A DNA stretch of 64,000 nucleotides from Melampsora larici-populina 98AG31 (taxonomy: Eukaryota > Basidiomycota > Pucciniomycetes > Pucciniales > Melampsoraceae): NCBI RefSeq assembly GCF_000204055.1, contig NW_006768770.1, positions 1,255,623 through 1,319,622 on the forward strand, in the 5' to 3' direction. The position numbers were made by a program, and so were the translations under genes. The stretch's first letter is position 1. Each line of letters opens with the position of its first letter. The notes beneath the pieces were generated by a model. That model saw nothing but the letters and a program-made list of their open reading frames with translations, was not told the origin of the DNA and made no database searches. Of the stretch, positions 31,493 to 41,577 are shown in pieces.

Positions 31493-32304
31493 AGATAAGT
31501 TAGGCATCTTGAATCGATCTCAGGACCTTCATAGCAGTCTTTGAAGCAAATGATTTGAATTTCATGATCATTTCTTTGTTGGTTTTCTCGAAATTAATAA
31601 GGCAATCGGACAAGGGAATGGAGTGGTAATTGAAAGTGAATTCAGAAAAGATACCTCTCTTCTGGTTGACTGGCTAGGTTCGCAAAAATTATGGAAGACG
31701 TGAGCTATTCCCCTCGCTGAGAAACGCGTGTTGATGTAGGCCGAGTAAAATCAGACAACCGCAAAATGATATCTCCGTTTGATATGTTTGCTTCCTGCCT
31801 TGCCTATTTCGTCTTGGTTTTCTAGAGCAGACCTGAACAAACTCCTAAAAAATGCCATGGGACGCTGATGAGGAGAGGTAGCTAGGAAAAGCCTAGAACA
31901 AGCTCAGTACGAAATAAAGTTGATGATCTGGATTGAAGTTTTCTTTCGTCACTTGGCCATTCGGGGATTGTCTCTCCAACAGGAGATCAGAAACCTAATC
32001 GAAATTTGAAGGTTAGAAATCATAAGCCAGGCGTGATTCGAATCGAGGACTGTCTTTAACCCTAATGTGATGAGAATCGCTACACAGGTCACACGACAAC
32101 AGATTATGTGTGTAAACTAACCGAGGCCCAACGCCCACCGTCAGCCCGCGCCCTCTCAAGTTGCCGAAACAGCTCAAGGTAAAAATTCTCATTTGTGAGT
32201 GTCCGATTCGTTCTCTATGTTATGCTGAAGGTTTGGTTTTGTGATAAAATCAAAGAAAGAAACCATCTCAATCTCCAACTTTCTCCTTAGACTCAATTTT
32301 CTAG
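31493..32304. promoter_or_regulatory. Upstream region and leader intron of RPL31
   Basis: No gene is seen in 31493-32100. Close to the gene, AGCTCAAG precedes a GTAAAA donor at 32179, and two acceptors lie just before the ATG: CTCCTTAG (32290) and TTTTCTAG (32304, directly abutting the start codon). So a leader intron of 112 or 126 bp is likely, a common arrangement for fungal ribosomal protein genes. Confidence 0.45.
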
Positions 32305-32969
32305 ATGGCTCCAGAGAAGAAGGAACGAAAGACTCGATCGGCTCTATCCGATGTGGTAACTCGTGAATACACAATCCACCTACACAAACACGTTCACGGT
32401 CTTGGATTCAAGAAGGTAAGGGATAATTCAGAACTCAAGTCATCGAAATCAAGATCATTTGCCTGAATCGAGATGATGTTTTCATGAAATTAGAGGGCCC
32501 CAAGAGCTGTGAAGGCTGTTACTGAATTTGCTCGTAAGGCTATGGGAACTCAAGATGTTCGAATTGATCCTTCTCTCAACGCTGCCATTTGGAACAAGGG
32601 TATCAGGAACGTACCACGGAGGATTCGAGTCAGGCTTGCTCGTATGTATCTTTTTGATGATTCCTCTTTTCTCTCTCGCTGTGTCCCCCATTTTGTGTCC
32701 TTATAAAATGGGTAGCTGATTATATCTTCACGCATTGTAGGTCAGCGTCACGATGACGAGGACTCAAAAGAGAAGCTTTACACTTTAGCTACTTTTGTTG
32801 ACGTGGTTGAATTCAAGGCAAGTCAACTCTTTCAATTAAACTATTCAGCTTATCTCAAGTATTGCTATCCAAACTTCCGATCATTTACTAATTTCATTCA
32901 TGATGGTTATGGAATTTTTGATTTATATAGGGATTGGAAACACAAGTTGTTGAAACCAATGATGCATAA
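32305..32969 (+). CDS. RPL31: 60S ribosomal protein eL31
   Basis: Exons 32305-32415, 32494-32641, 32741-32817 and 32931-32969 give 124 residues, the usual length (about 125). It starts [20 protein letters not shown] and shows the family signatures [20 protein letters not shown], then [11 protein letters not shown]-x-[16 protein letters not shown] and R-x-[14 protein letters not shown], ending with V-V-E-T-N-D-A. Introns 1 and 2 are GT-AG. Intron 3 (32818-32930) starts GCAAGT after AAG, a GC-AG intron, and is the only join that gives the conserved E-F-K-G-L-E-T-Q-V-V tail. The protein lies at the peptide tunnel exit of the large subunit. Single, intact housekeeping gene. Confidence 0.96.
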
Positions 32970-34340
32970 ATCTAAGCAATCGATTGAAAGATTCTTATAA
33001 TCCTGTATGATCATCCTACACATGCCTTACCCTATGAGTTTAACTACAATGTTTCTTCAACGTCGCCAATCATTTGCCTACTGCGAGCTCAACTCCTTTT
33101 ATTCGAGCCTCCCAAAACCGCCTCTCATGACTGATTCCATCACTTCAGGATCTGGATTCATGTGGGAGTATTTCAAACCGGACCAAGTGTTACTGCTCAG
33201 TCAAGTTGACGATTACAAGATTTATTATCTCTTAATTATGTGACCTTGTCAGTGTTGATGTCTGCTCGGGATTTGTGCTTTGCCTTATCATGCTGCCACC
33301 ATTTTATGAGATACGGGGCTTCCATCGGAATCCTTGGTTGCGAATAAGAAGACCAATTTTCAACCCTGGGTGCGCTCCCGAGACTACGTGAGCATCTGCT
33401 GTGAGGACTGGTATGTCAACTTTCAAGCAGACCTGACCTGGGAAATGCAAGTCTCTCAGGGGCTCCTTTGCAACCCATGGATCAATACCCAGTCGCCGCT
33501 CTTTATAAGCCAGCTATAATTGAGAAATAAGTCCGCCTTATATGTGCGATGCATCAGTTCAAAATAATATAAAGGTACACCTCACAGTGGAACCCAGCAT
33601 AATGCTTTTTTTAAAAAAAGAACCTGGGAATCACTTTGTGCATTGGCAAGGGTCAGTTTGGATACCGCGACAAGATACTCTCTGACAAGATTTCACACCA
33701 AAATTGTAACAACATGCCAGAGAGTATCTTTCTACAAACTCAACCAGATATTCAAAGTCTGGTAGTTCCTCAATCAACATTTCTTTCTTTTCAGACAGTC
33801 TTCTATTTCAAGACTATCCCAGTTCTAGCCTCTTTTCAAATCAAAATTATTCATTTTATCTTGTTATCGTTGGCTTCTTATTTCCTCAAGTTCAATCTCT
33901 TCTTTTTACTTGCTCAAGCCTGCTATGCTTTGCCCAAGTTGGTTTTTCAAATTGAAATTATTTGTTTTAGCTCTTTAATGTCAGCTTCATAGTCTCTCAA
34001 GTCTGCTATCTTTTTACTGGGTCATGTCTGCTATCTTTTTAGTTCCTCAAGTCTCAAGTCCTTTTTACTGGGTCAAGCCTATGGTGATTTTTTTTACTTT
34101 TCATTGTTATCATCATCTTGAGCTGGTTCTTCTTGATGATTTCAGTCTTAGTCTGTCTTTCTCAATGGCTACCCCCAAGAAGATAGCTAGACCTTGGGCT
34201 AGAAAAGCCATCCAAACAGTTCTGTCTGGAACCGAACCTGCCACCCAACCTACCACTTGACCTGGAAACAAAACAGACAAGAAGAAGTGGGACTTTGTTA
34301 AATGTGACAATGAGATCACCCTGATCTATGTCTGCTCAAC
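32970..34340. other. No gene seen; T-rich low-complexity DNA from 33770
   Basis: Downstream of RPL31. An inverted 13-mer AAGATACTCTCTG/CAGAGAGTATCTT at 33671 and 33717 could form a hairpin. 33990-34075 holds tandemly repeated CTGCTATCTTTTTACTGGGTCA-like units. A short plus frame at 34164-34258 (MATPKKIARPWARK) is basic but stops after 31 codons. Confidence 0.45.
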
Positions 34341-35020
34341 ACCAGCCATGCAATTCACGTGGGAGCATGGGTTTTGGATTTGGGGAGTGCCAGGGTGCTC
34401 CTTTTTGATTTTTGAAAGGTGCGCCTTTGGTGGGGGTGTCAGGGCACACCCCCAGGATAAAAGAGCTTTTTTTTCTGGAAAAAACGAGGCACCAAAGCCT
34501 CTTATAAGTGTAGATTTTTTATTTTGTATGACATTTAAACACCTTTACTACATTTATCACATAAAGAGATGTTCCTCGTTCCAATCCTCATCTTCAGGAG
34601 GAGAGTGAGACACATCAATCATATCTGTATCACCTTCTCCAAAACTTTTTCATTATTAAATAGACTGGTGTTGAAGAGTGTATCCATGTATTCTAATCAA
34701 TTTAATTGAGAATCTTTGGGGTCTTCAGTATCATCATAATGAACTCTGTCCTCAAATTCTTGAAGTTAATCCATATCTTCAAACTGTACATCTTTGAGAG
34801 CATCATTGGATATGTTGACAGTGTGGTGTTTGGATGAAAGATTGGATGAATGTTTTGGGTTCTCAGATCGAAGATTCATATCAATCTGAGACATCATCTT
34901 GGGAGTGGTGACATTCATATGTGGACAAGACTTTGTTTTTTGAGCTACCATCCCAGAAAACAGGCTTTTGACCCCAGCAGCGTGAGCTACAATTCCAAAG
35001 AGCTTCACAGAAAAGGTCTT
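34341..35020 (-). pseudogene. Decayed hAT-type element, copy B
   Basis: It shares with copy A the end CACGTGGG...GCGCCTTTGGTGGGGG (34352-34440) and, on minus at 35008-34766, the peptide A-H-A-A-G-V-K-S-L-F-S-G-M-V-A-Q-K-T-K-S-C-P-H-M-N-V-T-T-P (written with gaps), which aligns with the hAT dimerisation segment of copy A. It is shorter and without the 384-bp MITE. Confidence 0.55.
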
Positions 35021-35579
35021 GAGATTGTGGGTATTTGGAGTATCTCAAATGTATGTTTCTTTTTAACTTTGGGCATATCTTGATGATGTGTTGGTGTAAA
35101 CTTTACAGTGTTCGAAGTTAGGATGAAATTGATTAACTTTGAAAGTATTCTGAAGGTGTTAATTGGTGAAAATCAAGGTGGTTCATAGGAAGCTATCCCG
35201 CTTCACGTGGCCCATTAGCAGCATTTGCCTAGCTATATAACTAGGGCACGCCCAGGGTGTACGCCCCGGGTGCTCCCCAAGGGTGCGCTTTTCACGCCAC
35301 ACCCACCATGTGACATGCAATGACAAACCCACTGGACCCAAGAATGCTGCAAGTGCTCATGGATTCAAAGCCCCAGTTTGGAACACCACTGTTTTAAGGC
35401 TCAAAGGTAGTAAAACAAAGAAGATTGATGGTAAAGCCAGCTTACCTAAAACAGCTTTGAACTGCAAGTCAAGATGGTACATGTAGTGGTGTAAAAGCTA
35501 TGGTTTTATTTTTTGGATTTTGGGAGATTGCAATTCTTTCTGTTGAGATCTTGTGGTCAAACATCTCATTCATAACTTC

Positions 35580-36215
35580 TCAAATTTTTGACATGAAGCC
35601 CTTAGCATCTGATATCAAAACCATATGGTTGGAATGCACCTAGAAAACATGAGGAACAGTGAAGTCAGCAATGCCCTTGGGTGTCCAGTCACAACAGTTC
35701 AATCTGTCATTGCTAGATTCAAGATCAAAGGTTCAGTTGAGCATCAAAAACTGTTGAGTCAACCATCCCTGTTGACCAATTGCAATCTCCAAAATCTTGA
35801 GTGTGATGTCAAACAGTCTCAACAAGATCCCATTTGTGATATATTCCAGGGATCTGCAACAAAAGCAAGTGCTACTACAATCTAACTGGCTCTGAAATTC
35901 CTTGCTTACAACTTGGTAGTAGCAATTGTCAAGCCCTATCTGAGTGATAAACATAAAGTGACATCTTGAATCTGCAAAGAACTATTCAGCGTGGATAGTG
36001 GACAATTGGAAGCGAGTCATTTGGACCAATGAATCCACCTTCAAGATTGGAAAGCCATATTCAAAGGTTTGGGTGTGGCAAAAAGTGGCTGAAAAATATG
36101 ATGCATCCTGTTTGGTACCCTCTCTCAAGTTGGTTCATAGTTCAGTGATGGTCTGTGTTGGTTTCTTCCACGGAAGCTCAAGCTCATCATCATGGATCCC
36201 GGTGTGGTGATCAAT
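35580..36215 (+). pseudogene. Second Tc1-type transposase, truncated and mutated
   Basis: Plus-strand pieces: the helix-turn-helix M-R-N-S-E-V-S-N-A-L-G-C-P-V-T-T-V-Q-S-V-I-A-R-F (35650-35740), V-A-I-V-K-P-Y-L-S-D-K-H-K (35920), and W-K-R-V-I-W-T-N-E-S-T-F-K-I-G-K-P (36003-36055), where the first catalytic Asp is Asn. It stops at 36210 before the second Asp and the Glu. It is a different lineage from the element at 24700 but the same general family. Ends not found. Confidence 0.75.
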
Positions 36216-36668
36216 TTATGGGATCAATCAAAGAAAGTTAATCATAAGTAGTTTACCAAGTTATTAGAAAAGCTCAGTGTAAAGAAAAATTCAAAATTGA
36301 TGAAATCTGATCAATAGAAGCTATTTAAGGCTTATAAATTGCAAATTACAATATGATGAGGCTGTTTTATTTCAAACAAATTATTAAGATGAATAGGAAT
36401 TATTAGCAAAATGATTGTGAAAAGAAAATAAACAAAAACATTGGAAAAAGTCAAAAATATAGGTATACAGGCTAGGAAATGGCTTTTAGGGTAGTAATAT
36501 TAGGTTTATGGGTTTTGGGAGATTATAATATGAAGGAAAATAATTATATTAGACAGTGGTAATTTTAATATTGATGGCTGATAAGGAGCAATAAAAGTTA
36601 TTAGGAAAACAGCACTTTTTCAAAGTTGGTAAAAAAGGGTTTTACGGGTAGTTTACATATGTGATGGT
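36216..36668. other. AT-rich, no gene seen
   Basis: About 450 bp of AT-rich DNA with many short stops in all frames; possibly the remains of the Tc1 copy's 3' part. Confidence 0.4.
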
Positions 36669-37399
36669 TGTCAGCCCTGAGCCCTAATTACAGTACCATG
36701 GGCTAACAGTACCATATGTAATATCAAAATATTGTATAAAGCCATAAGCTACATCTCAAGGCTCAGTGTCAAGATCCACTTAAACACATGTATGTAATGT
36801 ATTAAATACATAGTAAACCTAACCCAAGTGTCAACCACAAGTTGACACGTGAATAGACAAGACTCACACGCCAACCAAAAGTTGACGCTGAAACTGAGAC
36901 TATATAAACCCCCCCTTCTTCCCTAGAATCACCCCCCATCTTTTTACTAAAATCACAACACAGAACCACATTTTACTTGACTCCTACTGAGAGGATCTTC
37001 AAGTACGTGGTTAGTTGTGTAGCTTGTTAAAGACCATTCTTGAGAATTACAGGTTCCATTGCTGAACACCCAAGGTACTGATTTCTAAGAGCCCAGGGCA
37101 TTCATTGTCTCTAGAAATAAACCTTAAAGTAGCAAAGCTTCCTCCTTTTTAAGGAGTCTAAAGTAGCCTTCAGGATCTTTGGTTTACCAAAGTGTAAAGC
37201 CTGCCCCTCACAGTCTCACAAGGTTAGAGAACATTAGCTCTTTATTGCCCTTATCTTTCCTTTCCCTTTCTCAAATCCTCTTCTTAGAGGTCAACTAGCT
37301 GTAGTCTTCACTTGGGTGTACCACGTGAAGACCACACCTTCCTTTTCCTACTCTATTTTCTGTGAAGAGTATGCCTAACAGACGTGTACTCCTCACCAT
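36669..37399 (+). repeat. LTR-like sequence (possible solo or orphan Copia LTR)
   Basis: The block begins TGTCAGCCCTGAGCCC and ends CTCCTCACCA. It has a TATA-like ACTATATAAACCC at 36900, followed by a C/T-rich start region, and AATAAA at 37122. Immediately after the end comes TGGTGGTATTAG, close to the TGGTATCAGAGC primer site complementary to initiator tRNA-Met used by many Copia elements. No pol gene follows and no second LTR is seen, so the call rests on structure only. Confidence 0.35.
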
Positions 37400-37409
37400 G
37401 GTGGTATTA

Positions 37410-37930
37410 GAGCATCCCCAACACGCCGCCGGAAACATAACCTTTACATAGGGTTTGCCTAAAATTTCTGACAGAAACGTAATGTCAAAATTATGTTTGC
37501 AAAGATTTTCCAAAAAACAGCCTCCAGCGTGAGTAAAAAGTTGCACAGTTGGCCATGGGCGTGACTTTGTTTATTCCACCAGCTGGAATATGTACGGCCC
37601 GTTCTAATTGTTTCTAGCTGAGCCAGAAACCTCTGAAAATGTGATTTCTCACAATTTGCACACGTTGAGACAACAAAACTTGCCTCTTTTGTTCCTTCGT
37701 GTCCTATCTCAACAGTTTGAAGCACATATCACCACAACCTCAATCAGATCAAGCGGTGATCCATGCAATTGATCTGGTTGTGTCCTATCCTTAGATAGGG
37801 GTAGAAACCCAAAGCTCATATTCAGCTTGCGCGGTGCTGCCTACTGAAGCTGAAGCTGAAATACAGGTGTCCAAGTGTCATTTGTGACACCTGTACCAGG
37901 TTTCCAGTTCCCGGCACATTGGGGATGCTC
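37410..37930. mobile_element. Harbinger/Tourist-type MITE, 521 bp, TTA duplication
   Basis: Inverted ends GAGCATCCCCAACA and TTGGGGATGCTC, flanked by TTA at 37407-37409 and 37931-37933. GAGCATC-CCCAA with TTA duplication is the standard signature of PIF/Harbinger MITEs. The interior holds a small hairpin (CAGGTGTC...GACACCTG at 37864-37892) and no gene. Confidence 0.8.
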
Positions 37931-37933
37931 TTA

Positions 37934-38825
37934 GTGATATATAAGGTTTCCAAGTGGATCTTCCGGGACTTTTAAGGTTATAGAAGATTATGTAATATTA
38001 CAGGAGCAGGAGAGTGTTAGCAATAGCTGTGTAAAGAAGTAAAAAGGTGTGAATTTTGTTGAAAACAGTGGTTTTCAGCTTATTGCATATTTCAAATGAG
38101 GTCAGAATTGGATGGTAGATGGCTCATTCAATGCAGAAGCATAGATTACATAATGTACAAGTGTTAAATCACTAGTAACAGAGGTTTGTGAAGAAAGTTA
38201 TAGGAGGCATAAGAAATTGGTCTGAACTTCGAATTTTACACTTACATGCATACATGTAACAGCATTTACATAGCAAACCTTAACTTCACAACTCAATAAC
38301 TCACCCATTACTCATCAGAAGTACTTGATATGGTGCTTATTATTAATCATCATCACGAGCTCTATAAGATAAACTTTAGTATTCAAAAATTAGACATCAT
38401 CTGAAAAAACCCATGACTTCAAAAATAGGTTTTCAGCCAGATTACAAGGAAAAAATCACCTGTAGTCGTTGTAAGAAGAACTGTGTAACATCTAGTTACA
38501 TCCTTGATCACTTTGGCTGTGTAAATTACATCATCTAGTAACAATGTCATTACATTGCGTCATTACATGAATATTAGGGGTTTTTGGTCGAAATTGATTG
38601 GTTTCTAGGGCTGTTGACCATTGTAAGAGTTGTTACACATTGATATACATACTCACAGATGATTTTGGGATTGTTGTTCCCCTTTCATCCTATACATTTG
38701 TTGTAGTGTTATAAATCATCATTTATTCACTACATTTGTACTAATTTCACTTAAATCCGCCCCTTCAAAGCAAGGAGAAATTTATTTATGTGTGTTAAAG
38801 ACTATAAGTCTCTTTGGGAATAATA
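37934..38825. other. No gene seen
   Basis: AT-rich. Contains several GTTACAT/TAATGTA-like words and no reading frame above 60 codons with support. Confidence 0.5.
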
Positions 38826-39034
38826 GGGCAGTTCAAGTTAACCCAAAATGTTGTAAAATTATAAGTCTTTTAGCCTCAATGCACTGTAAAATTGTAGACT
38901 TTCAACTTTGGTTGGCACAAGTATGTGCTCCTCAGGTAGGGCTTTCTCAGAGTTTTTCCGACTTTGAAATTTATAAGCAGCATCTTGCTGTAGGCACAGT
39001 TCTGTTTTAGGGCTTTGTCAAACTTGAACTGCCC
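38826..39034. mobile_element. 209-bp MITE, family GGGCAGTTCAAG, copy 1
   Basis: Inverted ends GGGCAGTTCAAGTT/AACTTGAACTGCCC with TA on both sides (38824-38825, 39035-39036). A second copy at 57837-58046 in the opposite orientation shares the interior (for example GCAGCATCTTGCTGTAGGCACAG here, its complement there). Confidence 0.8.
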
Positions 39035-39036
39035 TA

Positions 39037-40076
39037 ATACTTCAAACAGTATTGCTAGTAATTGATGTTGTTTTGTAGACTTTTGTGCTTAAAAACTGGA
39101 ATAATACTTATTAAAACTATTGAAAAGTTTTCTCTGGTGCCTGTTATCTTTCTCTCTGTTATCACAAAGTGGCCAGCAAGTGCCCTTGTGCTGGTTTCTT
39201 TGAAGAAGGCAGTCTTTAGGCAACTGCTACTATTCATATATTAGTGGACTATCCCTTCTTATTTGACATAAGGAAGTTAACCCAACAATTGAATATGCTA
39301 TGACTGGATCAGGTAAGGCCAAATATGTGGTGTAAGCAAACATGGAATGGTAGGATATTGGCCAGTGCAAATATCATTAGCCCATAATTGGAAAAAGGAG
39401 CAAGACTTACTGATAGAGGAGAAACAAAGTGGTTCAAAAATAAAATAAAATGGACTGATGGATGCATGATTAAAGAAAACTGAAAAACTTGAGCTTTATA
39501 ATTGTGTAGTGGAGAGGTGAAGTGATGAAAATGATTGCAGCCAAAAGGGGAAAAAGAGGATACATATGTTGAAATAGGAATAAACAGTAACAGAGATGAA
39601 AAATTCAAAAAAAGTTGAGAAAACAGAAGAAGAAAAAGGAAGCGGAAAAGACAAAATGAAAAAGACACTTTTGAAGGCACTTTTGAAGGCACCAAAAAGG
39701 AAGATAAAGGGTAACATGAAAGTCTCAATGAGATATAAATAGAGGCCTTCAAGCCAAGGATGAGATTGAAATCATTGCACATTGCACATCTTAGGGGACA
39801 TATGTTCACTAACGTTGTATATGACTCAAAGTCAAGATGTGTCAATTGAGACACCTTGAAGGCAGAAGTGCTGAGCTTTTGGCTTGAGTGGGGGTCTTAC
39901 CAATTTACATCTGTTCAATCCAATGAGTTAATCATCAACTTTGCACAATGTGCTTTTTGCATTCAATGACTCAAGTCATGATTATCACAGAGAATGAATC
40001 CTCTGCTAGAAGCTTTCAGGATGAACAAGTACCTGAAGAAGATATTGAAGATACTTTTGATATCAGCTTGCTTTTA
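39037..40076. other. No supported gene
   Basis: About 1 kb. A purine-rich plus strand (39540-39700, GAAAAAG words) leaves a long open minus frame that is a composition artefact. AGGCACTTTTGAAGGCAC at about 39675-39692 is a short tandem duplication. Confidence 0.5.
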
Positions 40077-40424
40077 CAGCTGTTTGCAGAAAAAATTCCA
40101 TCGTCCAGTTTTTTTATTTTTTATTTTTTCAAGTTGCACTAAAAATTATCAACGTAGATTCTACAATAAGAGCTGTAGGAGGCTGTACTCAACTTTTTTG
40201 AGGGTGTGAAGTTTGTGAAAGATCACAAGTAATGCTGCCTTTGTATCTGAAATGCACAAGCTTTCTCAACCTTTGGTGAGGAGACTCTGTGCAATCTTTA
40301 ACAATTAGCACATCATGACGTACAGCTGCTCTTGTGTAGAATCTGCGTTGGCAATTTTTAGTGCAACTTAAAAAAATAAAAAATAAAGAAAACTGGATGA
40401 TGGCATTTTTTCTGCAAACAGCTG
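40077..40424. mobile_element. 348-bp MITE with ~105-bp arms, TA-flanked
   Basis: Arms starting CAGCTGTTTGCAGAAAAAAT pair over about 105 bp. TA flanks both ends (40075-40076, 40425-40426). The arms contain long A/T runs (TTTTTTATTTTTT and complement). Tc1/mariner-type mobilisation is likely from the TA. Confidence 0.8.
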
Positions 40425-40647
40425 TACAAGTTGCTAGGCTCTTTATATTCAAGAACTTTGGGTCTAACACCTGTTTTTGTTGTCTTGGAATCTATCCAAG
40501 ACATTGTTTTTTCTTGCCTGGTTTTTCCGAGCGTGCACACTGCAATGCTGCAAGGTCAGAGGGCAGAAGCGACCGCAAAAACCCAATGTTTCTGCCAGTC
40601 AAGTAGCTGCAACTCTTCGCCGCTTCCTTGTGTATTCCCTTCAATTA

Positions 40648-40940
40648 TGGTGTTCAAACATGCGCAAGAAATTTGCAAGTTGCGAGAAAGTTCTGTACAA
40701 GTTCTTTCAAACATCTTGCATAGAACTTGCACAAAACTTGCAGACTTAAGAAAGTTATGTGTGAACCTAGGCTTCCCCGCTTCGAGGACTCAGTTTGCCC
40801 TTGATGAGAAAGGGTAAACACATACAGCAGGGGGTTGTGAAAAAATTAATTAAGCAAGATCCGTGCAAGATTTCTTGCACGGATCTTGCACGGATCTTGC
40901 ACATCGGTTTTGCAAATTTCTTGCACATGTTTGAACACCA
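40648..40940. mobile_element. 293-bp MITE with TGGTGTTCAAACATG ends
   Basis: Inverted ends of about 36 bp, TGGTGTTCAAACATGCGCAAG on the left and its complement on the right, TA on both sides (40646-40647, 40941-40942). The interior repeats the word CTTGCA many times, with an inner hairpin of TCTTGCACGGATCTTGCA words at 40860-40905. No gene. Confidence 0.75.
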
Positions 40941-41231
40941 TAAATTTGTGCTTTTGATTTTCAGTGGATTTCCTGCGTTATCAAATATTAGCTCATATGA
41001 CAATGACATACTCTCTGCTAACGTCTCATGGGGAGATGGACGATTGATGAAGCTACGGATGCAATCTGCTTGTCAACATCTTGCAAAGTGTTCTAGATTT
41101 CTGCGGGCTGATGTTTTGTTCGATCAACGGCAATGAACAAATGAGGAGTTACAAGTTCTTGCTTGTGAAAGTTTATTACATGATTTTGCCTTCAATCACC
41201 CTTTCAGGAAAAGACGTCTTTCGAGGCAATA

Positions 41232-41341
41232 GGGGTACACAAACTTGAACACCCGACCTAAAAACCCATGGACAAAACAATCGGGCTGTCATGGGTTTTG
41301 TCCATGGGTTTTTAGGTCGGGTTTTCATGTTTGTGTACCCC
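41232..41341. mobile_element. 110-bp MITE related to the 10-kb Harbinger element
   Basis: Almost a perfect palindrome: GGGGTACACAAACTTGAAC and its inverted copy, then ACCCGACCTAAAAACCCATG. TA flanks both ends (41230-41231, 41342-41343). The GGTACACAAAC start and the AAAACCCATGG words match the TIR of the element at 10019, so that transposase type is the likely mobiliser. Confidence 0.75.
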
Positions 41342-41343
41342 TA

Positions 41344-41577
41344 ATGACTACCCAATGCTCTCAATCAGACCTAATCAGACTCTATCAGATTCAAGCCTTA
41401 TGGTGCGAAAACGATCCAATTACAGATCGGCTTCTGATTCTTGCTGAAGCCGGTTATCCCTACGGCCCGGTACGTCGAGAAACCCACTGTATGTACAAGG
41501 CCCTTCGAGAGGGTTCCGGCCTAACCGGCGTCAAGCCTGTTTTCAGCACCGGTGGTTTTCAGGCTGGCGTGGTTTAG
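41344..41577 (+). other. 78-codon open frame, no family recognised
   Basis: Directly after the MITE an ATG opens a frame, MTTQCSQSDLIRLYQIQALW, ending at 41577. Codon use is gene-like, and upstream (about 40953-41136) another gene-like frame reads F-P-A-L-S-N-I-S-S-Y-D-N-D-I-L-S-A-N. The two may be exons of one gene broken by the MITEs at 40648 and 41232, but the joins do not keep frame. Confidence 0.3.

Noticed and set aside
32015..32100. tRNA-like stretch with ATTCGAATC and a CTCAT loop upstream of RPL31
   Set aside because: Stems do not pair and the distance between the loops is about 10 bases too long; no acceptor stem.
39309..39854. 181-codon open frame on minus, Phe/Leu-rich
   Set aside because: It is the complement of a purine-rich low-complexity plus strand (GAAAAAG words); the predicted peptide is a run of Phe and Leu without a start context or splice support.
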